This document shows positions 15,366 through 23,509 of a stretch of DNA of 41,508 nucleotides, one piece after another. The translations under genes were made by a program, and so were the position numbers. The stretch covers positions 1 to 41,508 of the IMG/VR virus record IMGVR_UViG_3300047157_000074; one strand, written 5' to 3'. Position 1 is the first letter of the stretch. The number at the start of each line of letters is the position of its first letter. Under the pieces are notes generated by a model. It was given only the letters and a program-made list of their open reading frames with translations. It had not been told where the DNA came from and searched no databases. This DNA is from a virus.

Positions 15366-15725
15366 ATGGCAATTACTTACAAATGGACAATTAACCAAAT
15401 GAACGCTCACATCCAGGCAGAAGGTGAAGACAACGTAATCTTCACTGTTCATTGGACGTACTCAGGTTCTGAAGAATCTGGAGGAAAAACCTATTCAGCA
15501 TCACAAATAGGTGCTCAAGGTTTTCAATACACATCAGGAGACCCTTTTGTGCCTTACGCAGACACTGAAGCTTTTGAAGCTGTAGTTATTGGATGGCTTG
15601 AAGGAGCATTAGATGTGCCTTCTATGTCAGCTAGCATTGAAGCTCAGATACAAGCAGAAATAACACCAGTAAATGAAGATTTATACTTCACATGGCAAAA
15701 CCCACCTGTACCACCGGTTGAATAG
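15366..15725 (+). CDS. Conserved marine-phage hypothetical protein, 119 aa
   Basis: Begins MAITYKWTINQMNAHIQAEG and contains NVIFTVHWTYSG, GFQYTSGDPFVPYAD and VIGWLEGALDV. This series resembles a small protein that I recall from many cyanophages and other marine phages (a DUF beginning MAITY.W.I), function unknown. It has a Pro-rich end (NPPVPPVE). It may be a virion or fibre-associated protein, since it follows the fibre cluster. Confidence 0.8.
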   Translation: MAITYKWTINQMNAHIQAEGEDNVIFTVHWTYSGSEESGGKTYSASQIGAQGFQYTSGDPFVPYADTEAFEAVVIGWLEGALDVPSMSASIEAQIQAEITPVNEDLYFTWQNPPVPPVE

Positions 15726-15766
15726 TGTAAGTTTTGTAAAAAACAAGTGATAGTATAACTAAACCT

Positions 15767-15787
15767 ATATTGCTAGCGAGGCAATAT
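15767..15787 (+). other. Small hairpin between genes
   Basis: ATATTGC/GCAATAT, a perfect 7-bp stem with a 7-nt loop, in the 101-nt gap before the 99-aa gene. No T run follows, so it is more likely a processing or mRNA-stability hairpin than an intrinsic terminator. Confidence 0.4.
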
Positions 15788-15826
15788 TAACCAAAAATAA
15801 AGTTTAACCCTTAAAACCAAAACACG

Positions 15827-16126
15827 ATGACTTATTTTTATTCGTTGAGCTCAAGTATGGGCCAACCACAAACACCGCAGATTACCGAAGAAACTATTAA
15901 AATCTGGAAACATTTATCCAAAAAGAAACATTGGAGAATAGTACAGCTACCTAATGGTTATTTTCAAACCGAACACCGTGACCTTGTAGAAAAAGACAAA
16001 TGGTACGATGTAACAAGACGTGAAACTATGGAAGCCGCAGAAACTGCAATTGATGGTAGTGTTGATCACTATGCAAAGAAAGTAGATTTCTTAAAAGGAC
16101 CTAAAGTAGTTAAGACGTTTAAATAA
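15827..16126 (+). CDS. Hypothetical protein, 99 aa
   Basis: MTYFYSLSSSMGQPQTPQIT, then a basic mixed alpha/beta region (HLSKKKHWRIVQLPNGYFQT) and a KTFK end. It sits alone between two leaders, ahead of groEL, and may belong to the same transcript as the chaperonin. No family is assigned. Confidence 0.75.
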   Translation: MTYFYSLSSSMGQPQTPQITEETIKIWKHLSKKKHWRIVQLPNGYFQTEHRDLVEKDKWYDVTRRETMEAAETAIDGSVDHYAKKVDFLKGPKVVKTFK

Positions 16127-16158
16127 TATCAATCAATCAAATCAAATCAAATTAAATT

Positions 16159-17718
16159 ATGTCAAATGCAATTGTAAAGAATCTGAGCTTTGGTTCAGAT
16201 GCTAAAAACAATGTGTTTGCTGGTATTACAAAACTTACACAAGCCGTTAGCTCCACTCTTGGGGCTAGTGGTAAGTGTGTTATGTTAGAAGATCAAACCG
16301 GTGAACCTATTATAACGAAAGATGGTGTAACAGTGGCTGACGCTATAACACTATTAGATCCTGTAGAAAATATGGGAGCAACATTATTAAGACAAGCGGC
16401 TAGAAAAACAGTTAGAGAAGCTGGTGATGGTACAACCACTGCTACAGTTCTAGCTCATGCTATTTTAGAAGAAGCTTATAAAGTTGCAACAAAAGAAAAC
16501 TCTAGAGATTTAAAAAAAGCTATAGGAACAGCAACAGATAAAGTTGTTGATTATTTAAATTCAATAGTTACTACAGTAAAAGGAGATATGATTGATCAAG
16601 TGGCTACTATATCTACTAACAACGATCCTGAACTTGGTAAAATTATTGCAGATGCTTTTAGATCAGTTGATGAAACAGGTGTTGTTATACTAGAAGTTTC
16701 AGACTTACCAGAAACAGTATTTGATACTATTGACGGTATACAATACGATAGAGGATTAAAAAATATACATTTTGTAACAAACAAAGAAACTAATACATCT
16801 GAATTAGATAAACCTTTAGTACTTATAGTTGAGTCTGAGGTTGAAAATGTTAGAAAAATACAAAGTGTTTTAGAATACGCTATAAAACAAAATAGATCAT
16901 TACTTATTATAGCTGATGTAGACCAACAGGTTATGTCTGCTTTAGCAATGAATAAGTTAAAAGGTAATATAAAAGTTAACTTAATTGACGCGCCTGTTTA
17001 TGGAGTTAATAAAAAAGAAACATTAGAAGATTTAGCTTTACTTACTGGAGCCACTGTTATAAATGAAGATCTAGGTGATGATATTGATTTAATAGGCCCA
17101 GAACATTTAGGTGAAATACAAAAAAGTGTAACAAGCCAAATGGAAACTATACTACATGTTGGTGAAGTATGTGATGAAGTTAAAGATATAATAAAAGATT
17201 TAAAAGCCAAACTTAAAACAGCGAAGCATCCTGGTATAGTAATTAATACTGAAAAAAGATTAGCTAGGTTATCAGGTAAAGTTGCTGTAGTAAAAGTAGG
17301 GGCTAATTCAGAAGTTGAATTAAAAGAAAAGAAAGATAGAGTTGAAGATGCAATATGCGCAACTAAAGCTGCTATAAAAGAAGGTATTGTTCCAGGAGGT
17401 GGTATTGCATTATTAAATGCTGCACAACAAGTCAAAACTTCTAATGCTTATGAAAACATACTCTTAAGAGCTATTAAGGCGCCTTTTAAGACTATTTTAA
17501 GCAACGCAGGTATAGTTAACTACAAAACATCTTTAACAGAAGGAAAAGGCTTAGATGTAGTTACAGGAAATATGGTTAATATGATTGAGTCAGGGATTAT
17601 TGATCCTTTACTTGTCACAAAAAGTGCATTAAAAAATGCAGCATCTGTAGCATCAACTATTTTATCAACCAATTGTGTAATCAATAATCTTAGAGTTAAT
17701 GAAGGCAATAGGGAATAA
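16159..17718 (+). CDS. groEL: GroEL-type chaperonin (60 kDa)
   Basis: A clear GroEL homologue of 519 aa, against about 548 in E. coli. ATP-site motifs are present: TLGASGK (33-39), TKDGV with Asp55, GDGTTTATVLA (89-99) with Asp90, RVEDA with the catalytic Asp397 equivalent, and PGGGIALL (412-419). The apical substrate/GroES-binding segment is present (DGIQYDRGLKNIHFVTN). The Gly-Gly-Met tail is replaced by NLRVNEGNRE. It overlaps groES by 20 nt, in the order groEL-groES, the reverse of the usual bacterial order. It is likely to fold virion proteins in the host cytoplasm. Codon use matches its neighbours, so it is not a recent arrival. Confidence 0.97.
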   Translation: MSNAIVKNLSFGSDAKNNVFAGITKLTQAVSSTLGASGKCVMLEDQTGEPIITKDGVTVADAITLLDPVENMGATLLRQAARKTVREAGDGTTTATVLAHAILEEAYKVATKENSRDLKKAIGTATDKVVDYLNSIVTTVKGDMIDQVATISTNNDPELGKIIADAFRSVDETGVVILEVSDLPETVFDTIDGIQYDRGLKNIHFVTNKETNTSELDKPLVLIVESEVENVRKIQSVLEYAIKQNRSLLIIADVDQQVMSALAMNKLKGNIKVNLIDAPVYGVNKKETLEDLALLTGATVINEDLGDDIDLIGPEHLGEIQKSVTSQMETILHVGEVCDEVKDIIKDLKAKLKTAKHPGIVINTEKRLARLSGKVAVVKVGANSEVELKEKKDRVEDAICATKAAIKEGIVPGGGIALLNAAQQVKTSNAYENILLRAIKAPFKTILSNAGIVNYKTSLTEGKGLDVVTGNMVNMIESGIIDPLLVTKSALKNAASVASTILSTNCVINNLRVNEGNRE

Positions 17719-17959
17719 TTTAATAGTTAATATGACTAAGCAAGGCGTCTCTGAAACAAAGGGAGGTCTTTTCTTAGCAGAAAAACAACGAGAGGATATA
17801 AGATATGCCGAAGGCACTGTATTATCAGCTGGAAGCAATGTTATTGGAATTAATGAAAATGATGTTATTTATTTTGATAAAAATAACTGCCATCAAATAG
17901 AAATTAATAAAGAGATATATCAAGTTGTTAACATGGCCAATGTAGTAGTTGTGCTGTGA
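17699..17959 (+). CDS. groES: GroES-type co-chaperonin, 86 aa
   Basis: MKAIGNNLIVNMTKQGVSET followed by KGGLFLAEK, the equivalent of the GroES mobile loop (GGIVL), then GTVLSAGSNV (like GEVLAVG) and the DVIYFDKNN..IEI...Y.VV strand pattern of the GroES barrel. The length is close to the usual 95. It should cap the phage or host GroEL ring. The ATG lies inside the end of groEL, so the two are translationally coupled and probably act as a pair. Confidence 0.9.
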   Translation: MKAIGNNLIVNMTKQGVSETKGGLFLAEKQREDIRYAEGTVLSAGSNVIGINENDVIYFDKNNCHQIEINKEIYQVVNMANVVVVL

Positions 17960-18399
17960 GATTAGAAGCTAGTGACATTAGAAATCTAAATCTTTTAAAA
18001 CATTACAGGATCATTAGAAAATGGGCTTGTAAAAATAATGATTTAAACGATGCAGATTTAGAATTACTTATATACTTCGATTGCATGGATCTTTTCACTA
18101 GAGAAGATTTTAAAATCGGTACATATTCTTATAGTTGGGACAACAGACGCTGGAACAGATTACTTAAAGAAGGTTGGATACTGGTATGGAGAAAACATAA
18201 CCGCACAACCCAAAAGTATAATATCTATAAAGTTTCCTTTAAGTGTAAACAACTAATAAGTCGAATGTACCGTATCATGCTTGGTACAGAGGATATACCA
18301 ACCTCTACCGCAAGAAATAAAATAATGAAAGGTAAAACCTATATAGACAAAGTTATGATTACGTCTATAAACAATGTTAATAAAGATAAAAACAGATAA
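17956..18399 (+). CDS. Putative winged-helix DNA-binding protein, 147 aa
   Basis: Starts at GTG, overlapping the groES stop by 4 nt (GTGA). The N-terminal part (LLKHYRIIRKWACKNNDLND, ADLELLIYFDCMDLFTREDF) and the YSYSWDNRRWNRLLKEGWI block have the helix-turn-helix and wing pattern of MarR-like regulators. I recall similar proteins in marine phages near structural genes. The C-terminus is Lys-rich. A transcriptional role is inferred from fold-like pattern only. Confidence 0.7.
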   Translation: MRLEASDIRNLNLLKHYRIIRKWACKNNDLNDADLELLIYFDCMDLFTREDFKIGTYSYSWDNRRWNRLLKEGWILVWRKHNRTTQKYNIYKVSFKCKQLISRMYRIMLGTEDIPTSTARNKIMKGKTYIDKVMITSINNVNKDKNR

Positions 18400-18401
18400 T
18401 C

Positions 18402-18509
18402 ATGGGAAAAAAAGAAAAAAAAGTAGAAGTGCAAAAACCATCTTCAGTAATTGATATTAAAATCAAAAAACTGCAAGACGCTATTGTTAAATTACAATCT
18501 AAAAAATAG
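18402..18509 (+). CDS. Small Lys-rich protein, 35 aa
   Basis: A 35-codon frame, MGKKEKKVEVQKPSSVIDIK...LQSKK. The second half is a heptad-like helix (IKIKKLQDAIVKLQ) that may dimerise. It begins 3 bases after the previous stop and its last base is the first base of the next GTG start. Confidence 0.55.
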   Translation: MGKKEKKVEVQKPSSVIDIKIKKLQDAIVKLQSKK

Positions 18510-18940
18510 TGGATCAACAAGCTATGTTTAAAGCCCTTATGGGGGGAAGTGGTAAAGCATTAAGAGCATTAACAGGATTCAAAAGAAAGCGGAACCAACC
18601 TAAAGTTGTTAAAATGGAAGATTATATAACAGATCCAGATATGTTAAAAGATCTTAATAATCCAGCCAACCAAGTGCCTTTAAGTACTGTTAATACAAAC
18701 CTTGAAAATTTTAGCCAAAAAGGTGATGTTTCAAGATTAGATCCAAGTTTTATGGGTAAAAATCAAATGGACAATTTTCAAAGTTTAACAGATCCATTAG
18801 CTGTGGATAGAGCTGGAAGAGCTCAAAGCTCTCAAGAACTAGATCCAGTAGGGATTAAACCAGCTATGAATCCACCGCTTGCAACACCAATAGATATAGA
18901 TCAACAAGGGGTTAATAGTTTATACTCTAACGAATTTTAA
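18509..18940 (+). CDS. Hypothetical protein, 143 aa, possibly virion-associated
   Basis: GTG start, MDQQAMFKALMGGSGKALRA: a short basic, amphipathic N-terminus then a Pro/Asp/Asn-rich, low-complexity remainder with repeated 'DP' turns (ITDPDM, SRLDPSF, SLTDPLA, ELDPVG). It is likely largely disordered. The position among lysis and virion genes suggests an ejected or minor virion protein, but there is no family evidence. Confidence 0.6.
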   Translation: MDQQAMFKALMGGSGKALRALTGFKRKRNQPKVVKMEDYITDPDMLKDLNNPANQVPLSTVNTNLENFSQKGDVSRLDPSFMGKNQMDNFQSLTDPLAVDRAGRAQSSQELDPVGIKPAMNPPLATPIDIDQQGVNSLYSNEF

Positions 18941-18950
18941 AAATAATATT

Positions 18951-19121
18951 ATGGCAAAACAACCAGGACAATACGGACAAAACGCAATATGGGTTTCAGG
19001 TTTATCAAAAGAAGGTAGAACATTAGTAAAAGGTAATTCAAGATGTGGCGATAGCTGTATTCAAGTTATGAAAGCTGATGTACCTTACAAAGCTGGACCA
19101 ATAAGCTCGTTGGCAAAGTAA
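18951..19121 (+). CDS. Small conserved-looking protein, 56 aa
   Basis: A 56-codon frame, MAKQPGQYGQNAIWVSGLSK...GPISSLAK, with a Cys pair (SRCGDSCIQ). It is preceded by an A/T leader (AAATAATATT). The two cysteines suggest a metal site or disulfide, but no family is known to me. Confidence 0.6.
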   Translation: MAKQPGQYGQNAIWVSGLSKEGRTLVKGNSRCGDSCIQVMKADVPYKAGPISSLAK

Positions 19122-19133
19122 AAACTCACTAAA

Positions 19134-19598
19134 ATGAGTGATAGAATAAGTGAACACATATCTCTTAAAGAAGGTATTAAATCTCACACAGCCACTAGGT
19201 TAAATATTGACAATATACCTAGAGAATTAGATTTAATAAACATGAAAACTATTGCAGAAAAAGTGTTTGAACCTCTACGTGAATGGGTAGGTGGTCCAAT
19301 AGCTATTAATAGTTTCTATCGCTCACCCAAATTAAATTCTGCTATTGGCGGAAGCACAACCTCACAACATTGTATTGGCTGTGCGATTGATATAGACGAT
19401 AGCTACGGTTATAAAACAAATGCAGAAATGTATGATTATATTAAGAATAACTTAGATTATGATCAGATTATTTGGGAGTTTGGAACAGAAGATAACCCAG
19501 ACTGGGTACATATAAGTTACGTATCAGAAGATATTAACAGAAGAAGATGTTTACAAGCTTATAAAGAAAACGGTAAAACTAAATATAAAATAATATAA
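19134..19598 (+). CDS. M15-family peptidase, putative endolysin, 154 aa
   Basis: Peptidase M15 (D-Ala-D-Ala carboxypeptidase-like) motifs are visible: SFYRSPKLN (60-68), SQHCIGCAIDID (77-88) with zinc ligands His79 and Asp86, and DWVHISY (123-129) with the third ligand His126. The length suits a single-domain phage endolysin cutting peptidoglycan cross-bridges. There is no signal peptide, so it would need the holin encoded at 22995. It overlaps the following gene by one base (TAATG). Confidence 0.9.
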   Translation: MSDRISEHISLKEGIKSHTATRLNIDNIPRELDLINMKTIAEKVFEPLREWVGGPIAINSFYRSPKLNSAIGGSTTSQHCIGCAIDIDDSYGYKTNAEMYDYIKNNLDYDQIIWEFGTEDNPDWVHISYVSEDINRRRCLQAYKENGKTKYKII

Positions 19599-19885
19599 TG
19601 GCAAGCGAAGGACCAGCTATAAAAGAAAAAGCTTACGAAAAACAAAACCGTAAAATGCGATCTAATTACACTAAAGAAACTGGTAAAAAGCTAGGTAGTA
19701 GACAAACGTCTGGTACTGGGGCTAGAAGAGTTTCTTTTGCTTGCAGATTTGCTGGTATGAAAGGAGCTATGAAAGGTGCTAATGGTGAGCCAACAAGAAA
19801 AGCAATGGCTTTAAAAAAATGGGGATTTGGTAGCGTAGCTGCTGCTAGAAATTTTTGTAGTAAAAATAAAAATAAAAAAAAATAA
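19598..19885 (+). CDS. DUF6321-like basic protein, 95 aa
   Basis: The block SGTGARRVSFACRFAGMKGA followed by EPTRKAMALKKWGFGSVAAA and a FCSKN ending matches a conserved marine-phage domain (DUF6321 as I recall). It is very basic, with a Lys-rich tail. The family's function is unknown; a nucleic-acid-associated virion role is plausible. Full length for the family. Confidence 0.8.
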   Translation: MASEGPAIKEKAYEKQNRKMRSNYTKETGKKLGSRQTSGTGARRVSFACRFAGMKGAMKGANGEPTRKAMALKKWGFGSVAAARNFCSKNKNKKK

Positions 19886-19888
19886 AAA

Positions 19889-20407
19889 ATGATTAGAAAT
19901 TATTACACTGACTCTTACAAGTCTGGAATAACTGTAACACCAAGTGATACATTATTGTTAGATGGTAGAACAAAATCAACAACTCCACAAGGAGCGTGGA
20001 AAGAATATAATATATACATAGGTGAATCACCAACTGCTTTACCAGTTACAACAACTAGCGATAACACTGTTGTTTCAAACTCTACAAATGTAGGTTTAGC
20101 TTCGCCAAATGCACAGGTAAAAGCTGGTATGAGAGTAACAGGTGGTACATTACCTGCAGCTGGTGTTTTAATAGCATCAGTTACTAATAGTAGTAATTAT
20201 GTCCTAGCATCGGCACAAAGTATAGCCGCTAATTCAACTCTTACTTATAGCTATGATTCAGAAGCTAAAATAAAAGTACATACAATAAATAATGAAGTAA
20301 TAACATTTGTAAAACCTGCTCAAGGTTTTGTACTGCCAGTTAGTGTAGTTCAAGTGTATGCCACAGGTACTGAAGGTGGAATATCAGATTTAGTAGCATT
20401 AAGTTAA
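19889..20407 (+). CDS. Putative virion protein with a recurrent beta domain, 172 aa
   Basis: Residues about 55-125 (VSNSTNVGLA...VKAGMRVTGGTLPAAGVLIA...LTYSY) match a beta-rich 'AGM.VTG' module also seen in the tail proteins at 35647 and 39990. The N-terminus (MIRNYYTDSYKSGITVTPSD) looks like an attachment strand. It is probably a small decoration or structural protein. No enzymatic motif. Confidence 0.65.
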   Translation: MIRNYYTDSYKSGITVTPSDTLLLDGRTKSTTPQGAWKEYNIYIGESPTALPVTTTSDNTVVSNSTNVGLASPNAQVKAGMRVTGGTLPAAGVLIASVTNSSNYVLASAQSIAANSTLTYSYDSEAKIKVHTINNEVITFVKPAQGFVLPVSVVQVYATGTEGGISDLVALS

Positions 20408-20437
20408 AATAAATAAACAAAAAATAAAAAAATTAAA

Positions 20438-21502
20438 ATGGGATCAACAAAACACATTAGAAACAACGGTGAGCATTTAAATATTCATGGTCACGATAAT
20501 TACCAAATGCCCGGAGCTTATAAGCAAATGGGGGATATGAATCAAAACCAATCTCTTGGTGCTTATAAATTAGTTGGAGATCAAGCAGAATTAGATAAAA
20601 ATGGAAATGGAGAGATAGACGGTGGAGATTTTAAAATGATGCAACCTGGTAAAATATCAGGAGGTGCATCTAAATATATAAAAGAAGCATACGGAGTAAA
20701 TAAAATCGGAGATCCACCAGCTGGAGATCCAAAAACAGATCCACTAGTTGAAAATCCAAAGAAAAAAAATACATTACCTAGTTATACTGAAACAAGCTAT
20801 AAAGGATCTACTACTTCAAAAGGTGGTGATAGTAGTAGTTCTACATCCTCTACAGCTAGCAATAGTGGTAGTAGTACTAGTAATTATGATGCTGTAGTAG
20901 CAAGTGAAGGAACAAAAATTGTTGATCCTTCAAAAATAACACCAGAAATGACTGCCGCAGCAAACGCTAAAAGAGCAGCTGCAAGAGCAAAAGATGATTC
21001 TGCTAATGCTTCTTCAAATTCACAAAATTCAAGTTTGACTTCTCAAAATAATGAAAGCTCTACTAAAACAGTTACATTAGGAAACCAAACTCGTGCTCAA
21101 ATTGAAAAAAGTGGTCAAACTCAAATGTCAAATAGAATAAAGAAAATTGCAGCTCAAAAAGAAGCTGCACTATCTAAAGCAGCTATAGATAGTACAAAAG
21201 CATCTAATCAAGAGTATGATAGACTATTAAGTTTTAGAGCGGGAGGTAAAGCATTACAAGACCAAAGACACCACGATGCTACAGCTCGCAAAGCGAATTT
21301 ACGTGCTCGTGGCTCAATGTCTAGTAGTGGATTATTTACTCGTGAGGAAATAGATAAGAATTTTACGAGTGGTATTGGTTCTGATAGAAATCCAGGTATA
21401 AGCGGAAACGTTGGTAGAGCTTCTGATTTTGGTGGACCAAATAAAGGTATTCATAGCTCTAAAAGTAAAGGTATAAATAAAATTTTAAAACAATATAAAT
21501 AA
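20438..21502 (+). CDS. Putative virion protein with EF-hand-like loop, 354 aa
   Basis: Residues 53-64 (DKNGNGEIDGGD) form a canonical 12-residue calcium-binding EF-hand loop: Asp1, Asn3, Asn5, Gly6, Ile8 and Asp9 fit, with Asp instead of Glu at 12. A Ser/Thr-rich low-complexity linker (about 115-150) and an Ala/Lys/Gln-rich helical region follow, then a Gly-rich basic end. It could be an ejected or minor virion protein. The single EF loop may be a dockerin-like half. Confidence 0.6.
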   Translation: MGSTKHIRNNGEHLNIHGHDNYQMPGAYKQMGDMNQNQSLGAYKLVGDQAELDKNGNGEIDGGDFKMMQPGKISGGASKYIKEAYGVNKIGDPPAGDPKTDPLVENPKKKNTLPSYTETSYKGSTTSKGGDSSSSTSSTASNSGSSTSNYDAVVASEGTKIVDPSKITPEMTAAANAKRAAARAKDDSANASSNSQNSSLTSQNNESSTKTVTLGNQTRAQIEKSGQTQMSNRIKKIAAQKEAALSKAAIDSTKASNQEYDRLLSFRAGGKALQDQRHHDATARKANLRARGSMSSSGLFTREEIDKNFTSGIGSDRNPGISGNVGRASDFGGPNKGIHSSKSKGINKILKQYK

Positions 21503-21547
21503 TCAACAACAATCAACAATCATTAACAACAAACAAAAATCAAAATT

Positions 21548-21835
21548 ATGGCAAAATTTATCTCAATTTATTCATCAGGAGCAGGGCTTGCTGGTGGAGA
21601 CATTCTAGTAAGCGGAGAAGCAACAGGAGTTGTATCAACTAGCGCAACTATAACAACTATCTATTTAAAAGGTGGTACTGCAGGAGACACAGCGGCAATT
21701 ACTCACACTTCAACAGGAACTGTTCCTTCAGTGAGAGATGCAGTTATCTATGCATTAACAGCTAACCCAGGTGGTATAAAAGCTAAAGTTAAGCTTCCAT
21801 CAGGTATTACAGTTTCTCAAGTAGTATTCTCGTAA
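21548..21835 (+). CDS. Small beta-rich protein, 95 aa
   Basis: MAKFISIYSSGAGLAGGDIL, alternating Thr/Ile/Val strands and a VRDAVIYALTANPGG helix-turn. It looks like a small virion or decoration protein. The leader is an unusual AATCAACAA-repeat. The stop overlaps the next ATG (TAATG). Confidence 0.65.
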   Translation: MAKFISIYSSGAGLAGGDILVSGEATGVVSTSATITTIYLKGGTAGDTAAITHTSTGTVPSVRDAVIYALTANPGGIKAKVKLPSGITVSQVVFS

Positions 21836-21987
21836 TGAAACCAAGAGGCTTAGGTGATAAGATAGAATCTTTTACTAAAGCTACTGGAATTAAAAAAATC
21901 GTTGACACAGTTTCACAGGGTTTAAACATACCTTGTGGCTGTGAACAGCGTAAAAATGTATTAAACAAAATGTTTCCAGGAAAGTAA
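21835..21987 (+). CDS. Conserved GLGD/CGC phage protein, 50 aa
   Basis: A 50-codon frame, MKPRGLGDKIESFTKATGIK...IPCGCEQRKNVLNKMFPGK. The 'GLGD.I..FTKATGIKK' plus 'CGC..RK..LN..FP' pattern is, as I recall, a small protein found repeatedly in phages of Bacteroidetes and marine phages, function unknown. It is coupled to both neighbours by TAATG overlaps, which supports translation. Confidence 0.8.
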   Translation: MKPRGLGDKIESFTKATGIKKIVDTVSQGLNIPCGCEQRKNVLNKMFPGK

Positions 21988-22298
21988 TGGCTTTTAAACT
22001 TAAACCACCTTTTAGTAAATTTCCTACACCAATAGTTAACGTAGAGTTTGAAGAAGATGACGTTATAGGTAGAGCTGATAAACGTGGAAATATTTTAATT
22101 AATAAAAATATAACCGATCCAGAATTAATAACCGAAACCATTAATCACGAAAATGTTCACATTGGCCAAATGGCTCGTGGAGATTTAGATTATGATAAAG
22201 ATGCAATGTACTGGAAGGGTAAAAAATATTTAAGATCATCTTTTAATGAAGGTGATAAAACTTTACCGTGGGAAGCACCCGCATATAAAGCAGAATAA
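21987..22298 (+). CDS. HExxH putative metallopeptidase, 103 aa
   Basis: Residues 54-58 HENVH give the zincin HExxH signature, followed by GQMARGDLDYDKDAMYWKGK and LPWEAPAY. The same series (HE.VH...RGDL.Y....YWKGK...LPWE) recurs in small phage proteins I recall. A zinc peptidase role is plausible, in head maturation or lysis, but a third ligand is not certain. It starts one base into the previous stop. Confidence 0.75.
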   Translation: MAFKLKPPFSKFPTPIVNVEFEEDDVIGRADKRGNILINKNITDPELITETINHENVHIGQMARGDLDYDKDAMYWKGKKYLRSSFNEGDKTLPWEAPAYKAE

Positions 22299-22314
22299 AA
22301 ATAAAATAAAAATT

Positions 22315-22992
22315 ATGAGTATATTTTCAAGTAAAAGTTTTATGAATCGTTATTTTACAGCGCCAACTAGCACAGGTCCAGCTAAATCAGGAGGTCCTGC
22401 TAAACCTATAGAAACGGTTAAAAAAGCATCAACTTTAAAAAAGAAAGGATTAAGTTCTGAGGCTGGAGGAGAACTGATTAATAGTAGATTTGTTGGTGAT
22501 GATCCTACAGGTGAAACATTAACAACTGAAGTAAAACCAAAAGGAGAAAAGAAAAAATCAAAAAAAACAGCTAGAAAAAGAAGGGTTGAAGGAGAAACTA
22601 GCGAGGAATCTAAAACTAGAAGAAAAAGTAATAAAGATACAAGAAAAAGTCAAAGACGTACTAAGACTAGAGAAAAAGCTATTGAAGCTCAGGGTGATGC
22701 AGATAAAAAAATTAAAAAGTTAAATAAAACTCAAGCTGAAGTTAATTCAATGAAAAGATCTAAAGCTAAAGCTGAAAGGCTTACAAAAAGATCTAAAAGA
22801 CAAGAGGGTAGAGCTGAAAGGAAAAAAATTAGAAAAGATTATAAAGATCAAAAAGGTAAAAGAACATACGTAGATTCAAATGATAATCCAACTGATGAAA
22901 GAACAACAACGAGTAGATTAGTAACCAATTCATTAAAAAAACAAAAACAAATTAAAGCTAGTAGAAAAAAACAAAAAAGTGAAGGAAAATAA
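22315..22992 (+). CDS. Very basic coiled-coil protein, 225 aa
   Basis: The start is taken at ATG 22315 (MSIFSSKSFMNRYFTAPTST), which has the usual A-rich leader. An upstream in-frame ATG at 22246 lies inside the HExxH gene. From about residue 75 onward the protein is extremely Lys/Arg-rich with helical heptads (KRSKRQEGRAERKKIRKD). It is probably DNA-associated or an internal/ejected virion protein. No family is recognised. Confidence 0.65.
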   Translation: MSIFSSKSFMNRYFTAPTSTGPAKSGGPAKPIETVKKASTLKKKGLSSEAGGELINSRFVGDDPTGETLTTEVKPKGEKKKSKKTARKRRVEGETSEESKTRRKSNKDTRKSQRRTKTREKAIEAQGDADKKIKKLNKTQAEVNSMKRSKAKAERLTKRSKRQEGRAERKKIRKDYKDQKGKRTYVDSNDNPTDERTTTSRLVTNSLKKQKQIKASRKKQKSEGK

Positions 22993-22994
22993 AA

Positions 22995-23456
22995 ATGTCA
23001 AAACCTAAGAAAAAATTTGCAGAAACTACAGTAGGCAAACTATTGTTTGGCGCTGCTTCATTAGTTAATCCTACGTTAGGAAGTGTACTAAGCGGTGTAA
23101 CTTCACCTGCTGAAGCTATTGCTGCTATTGGTAAATCCGATGTAAGTGGTGAAGACAAAATAAAATTACAACAACTTATATTCGAACAACAAAATAAAGA
23201 AATGGAAGCCGTTACTTCAAGGTGGCAAGCTGATTCAATGTCAGATTCATGGCTTTCTAAAAACGTACGCCCTATGGTTTTAGTGTGGTGTATTGTTATA
23301 TTTTCAATAGCAGGATTATTAGACAGTGTAGAGTCTATACCATTTCACATAGGTGAATTATGGAATGATACATTTGAAAAAGTAATGATGGCTGTTGTTC
23401 TAGCATATTTTGGTGGACGCACGACAGAAAAGGCTACAAGTTTATTTAAAAAATAA
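22995..23456 (+). CDS. Holin, GTA_holin_3TM-like, 153 aa
   Basis: The pattern VTSRWQADSMSDSWLSKNVR then PMVLVWCIVIFSIAGLLD and a final VVLAYFGGRTTEK is that of the 3TM holin family found in gene transfer agents and marine phages. Two transmembrane helices are clear (about 93-110 and 127-140), with a weaker N-terminal hydrophobic segment (11-34). It would permeabilise the inner membrane so the M15 peptidase can reach the wall. Confidence 0.85.
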   Translation: MSKPKKKFAETTVGKLLFGAASLVNPTLGSVLSGVTSPAEAIAAIGKSDVSGEDKIKLQQLIFEQQNKEMEAVTSRWQADSMSDSWLSKNVRPMVLVWCIVIFSIAGLLDSVESIPFHIGELWNDTFEKVMMAVVLAYFGGRTTEKATSLFKK

Positions 23457-23509
23457 ATAAAACCTGTAACTATATTAATAAATAATTAATCAATTAAATT
23501 AAATTAAAA

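Noticed and set aside
16596-17708. Minus-strand frames opposite groEL
   Set aside because: They are antisense shadows of a highly conserved gene, with no independent coding signal.
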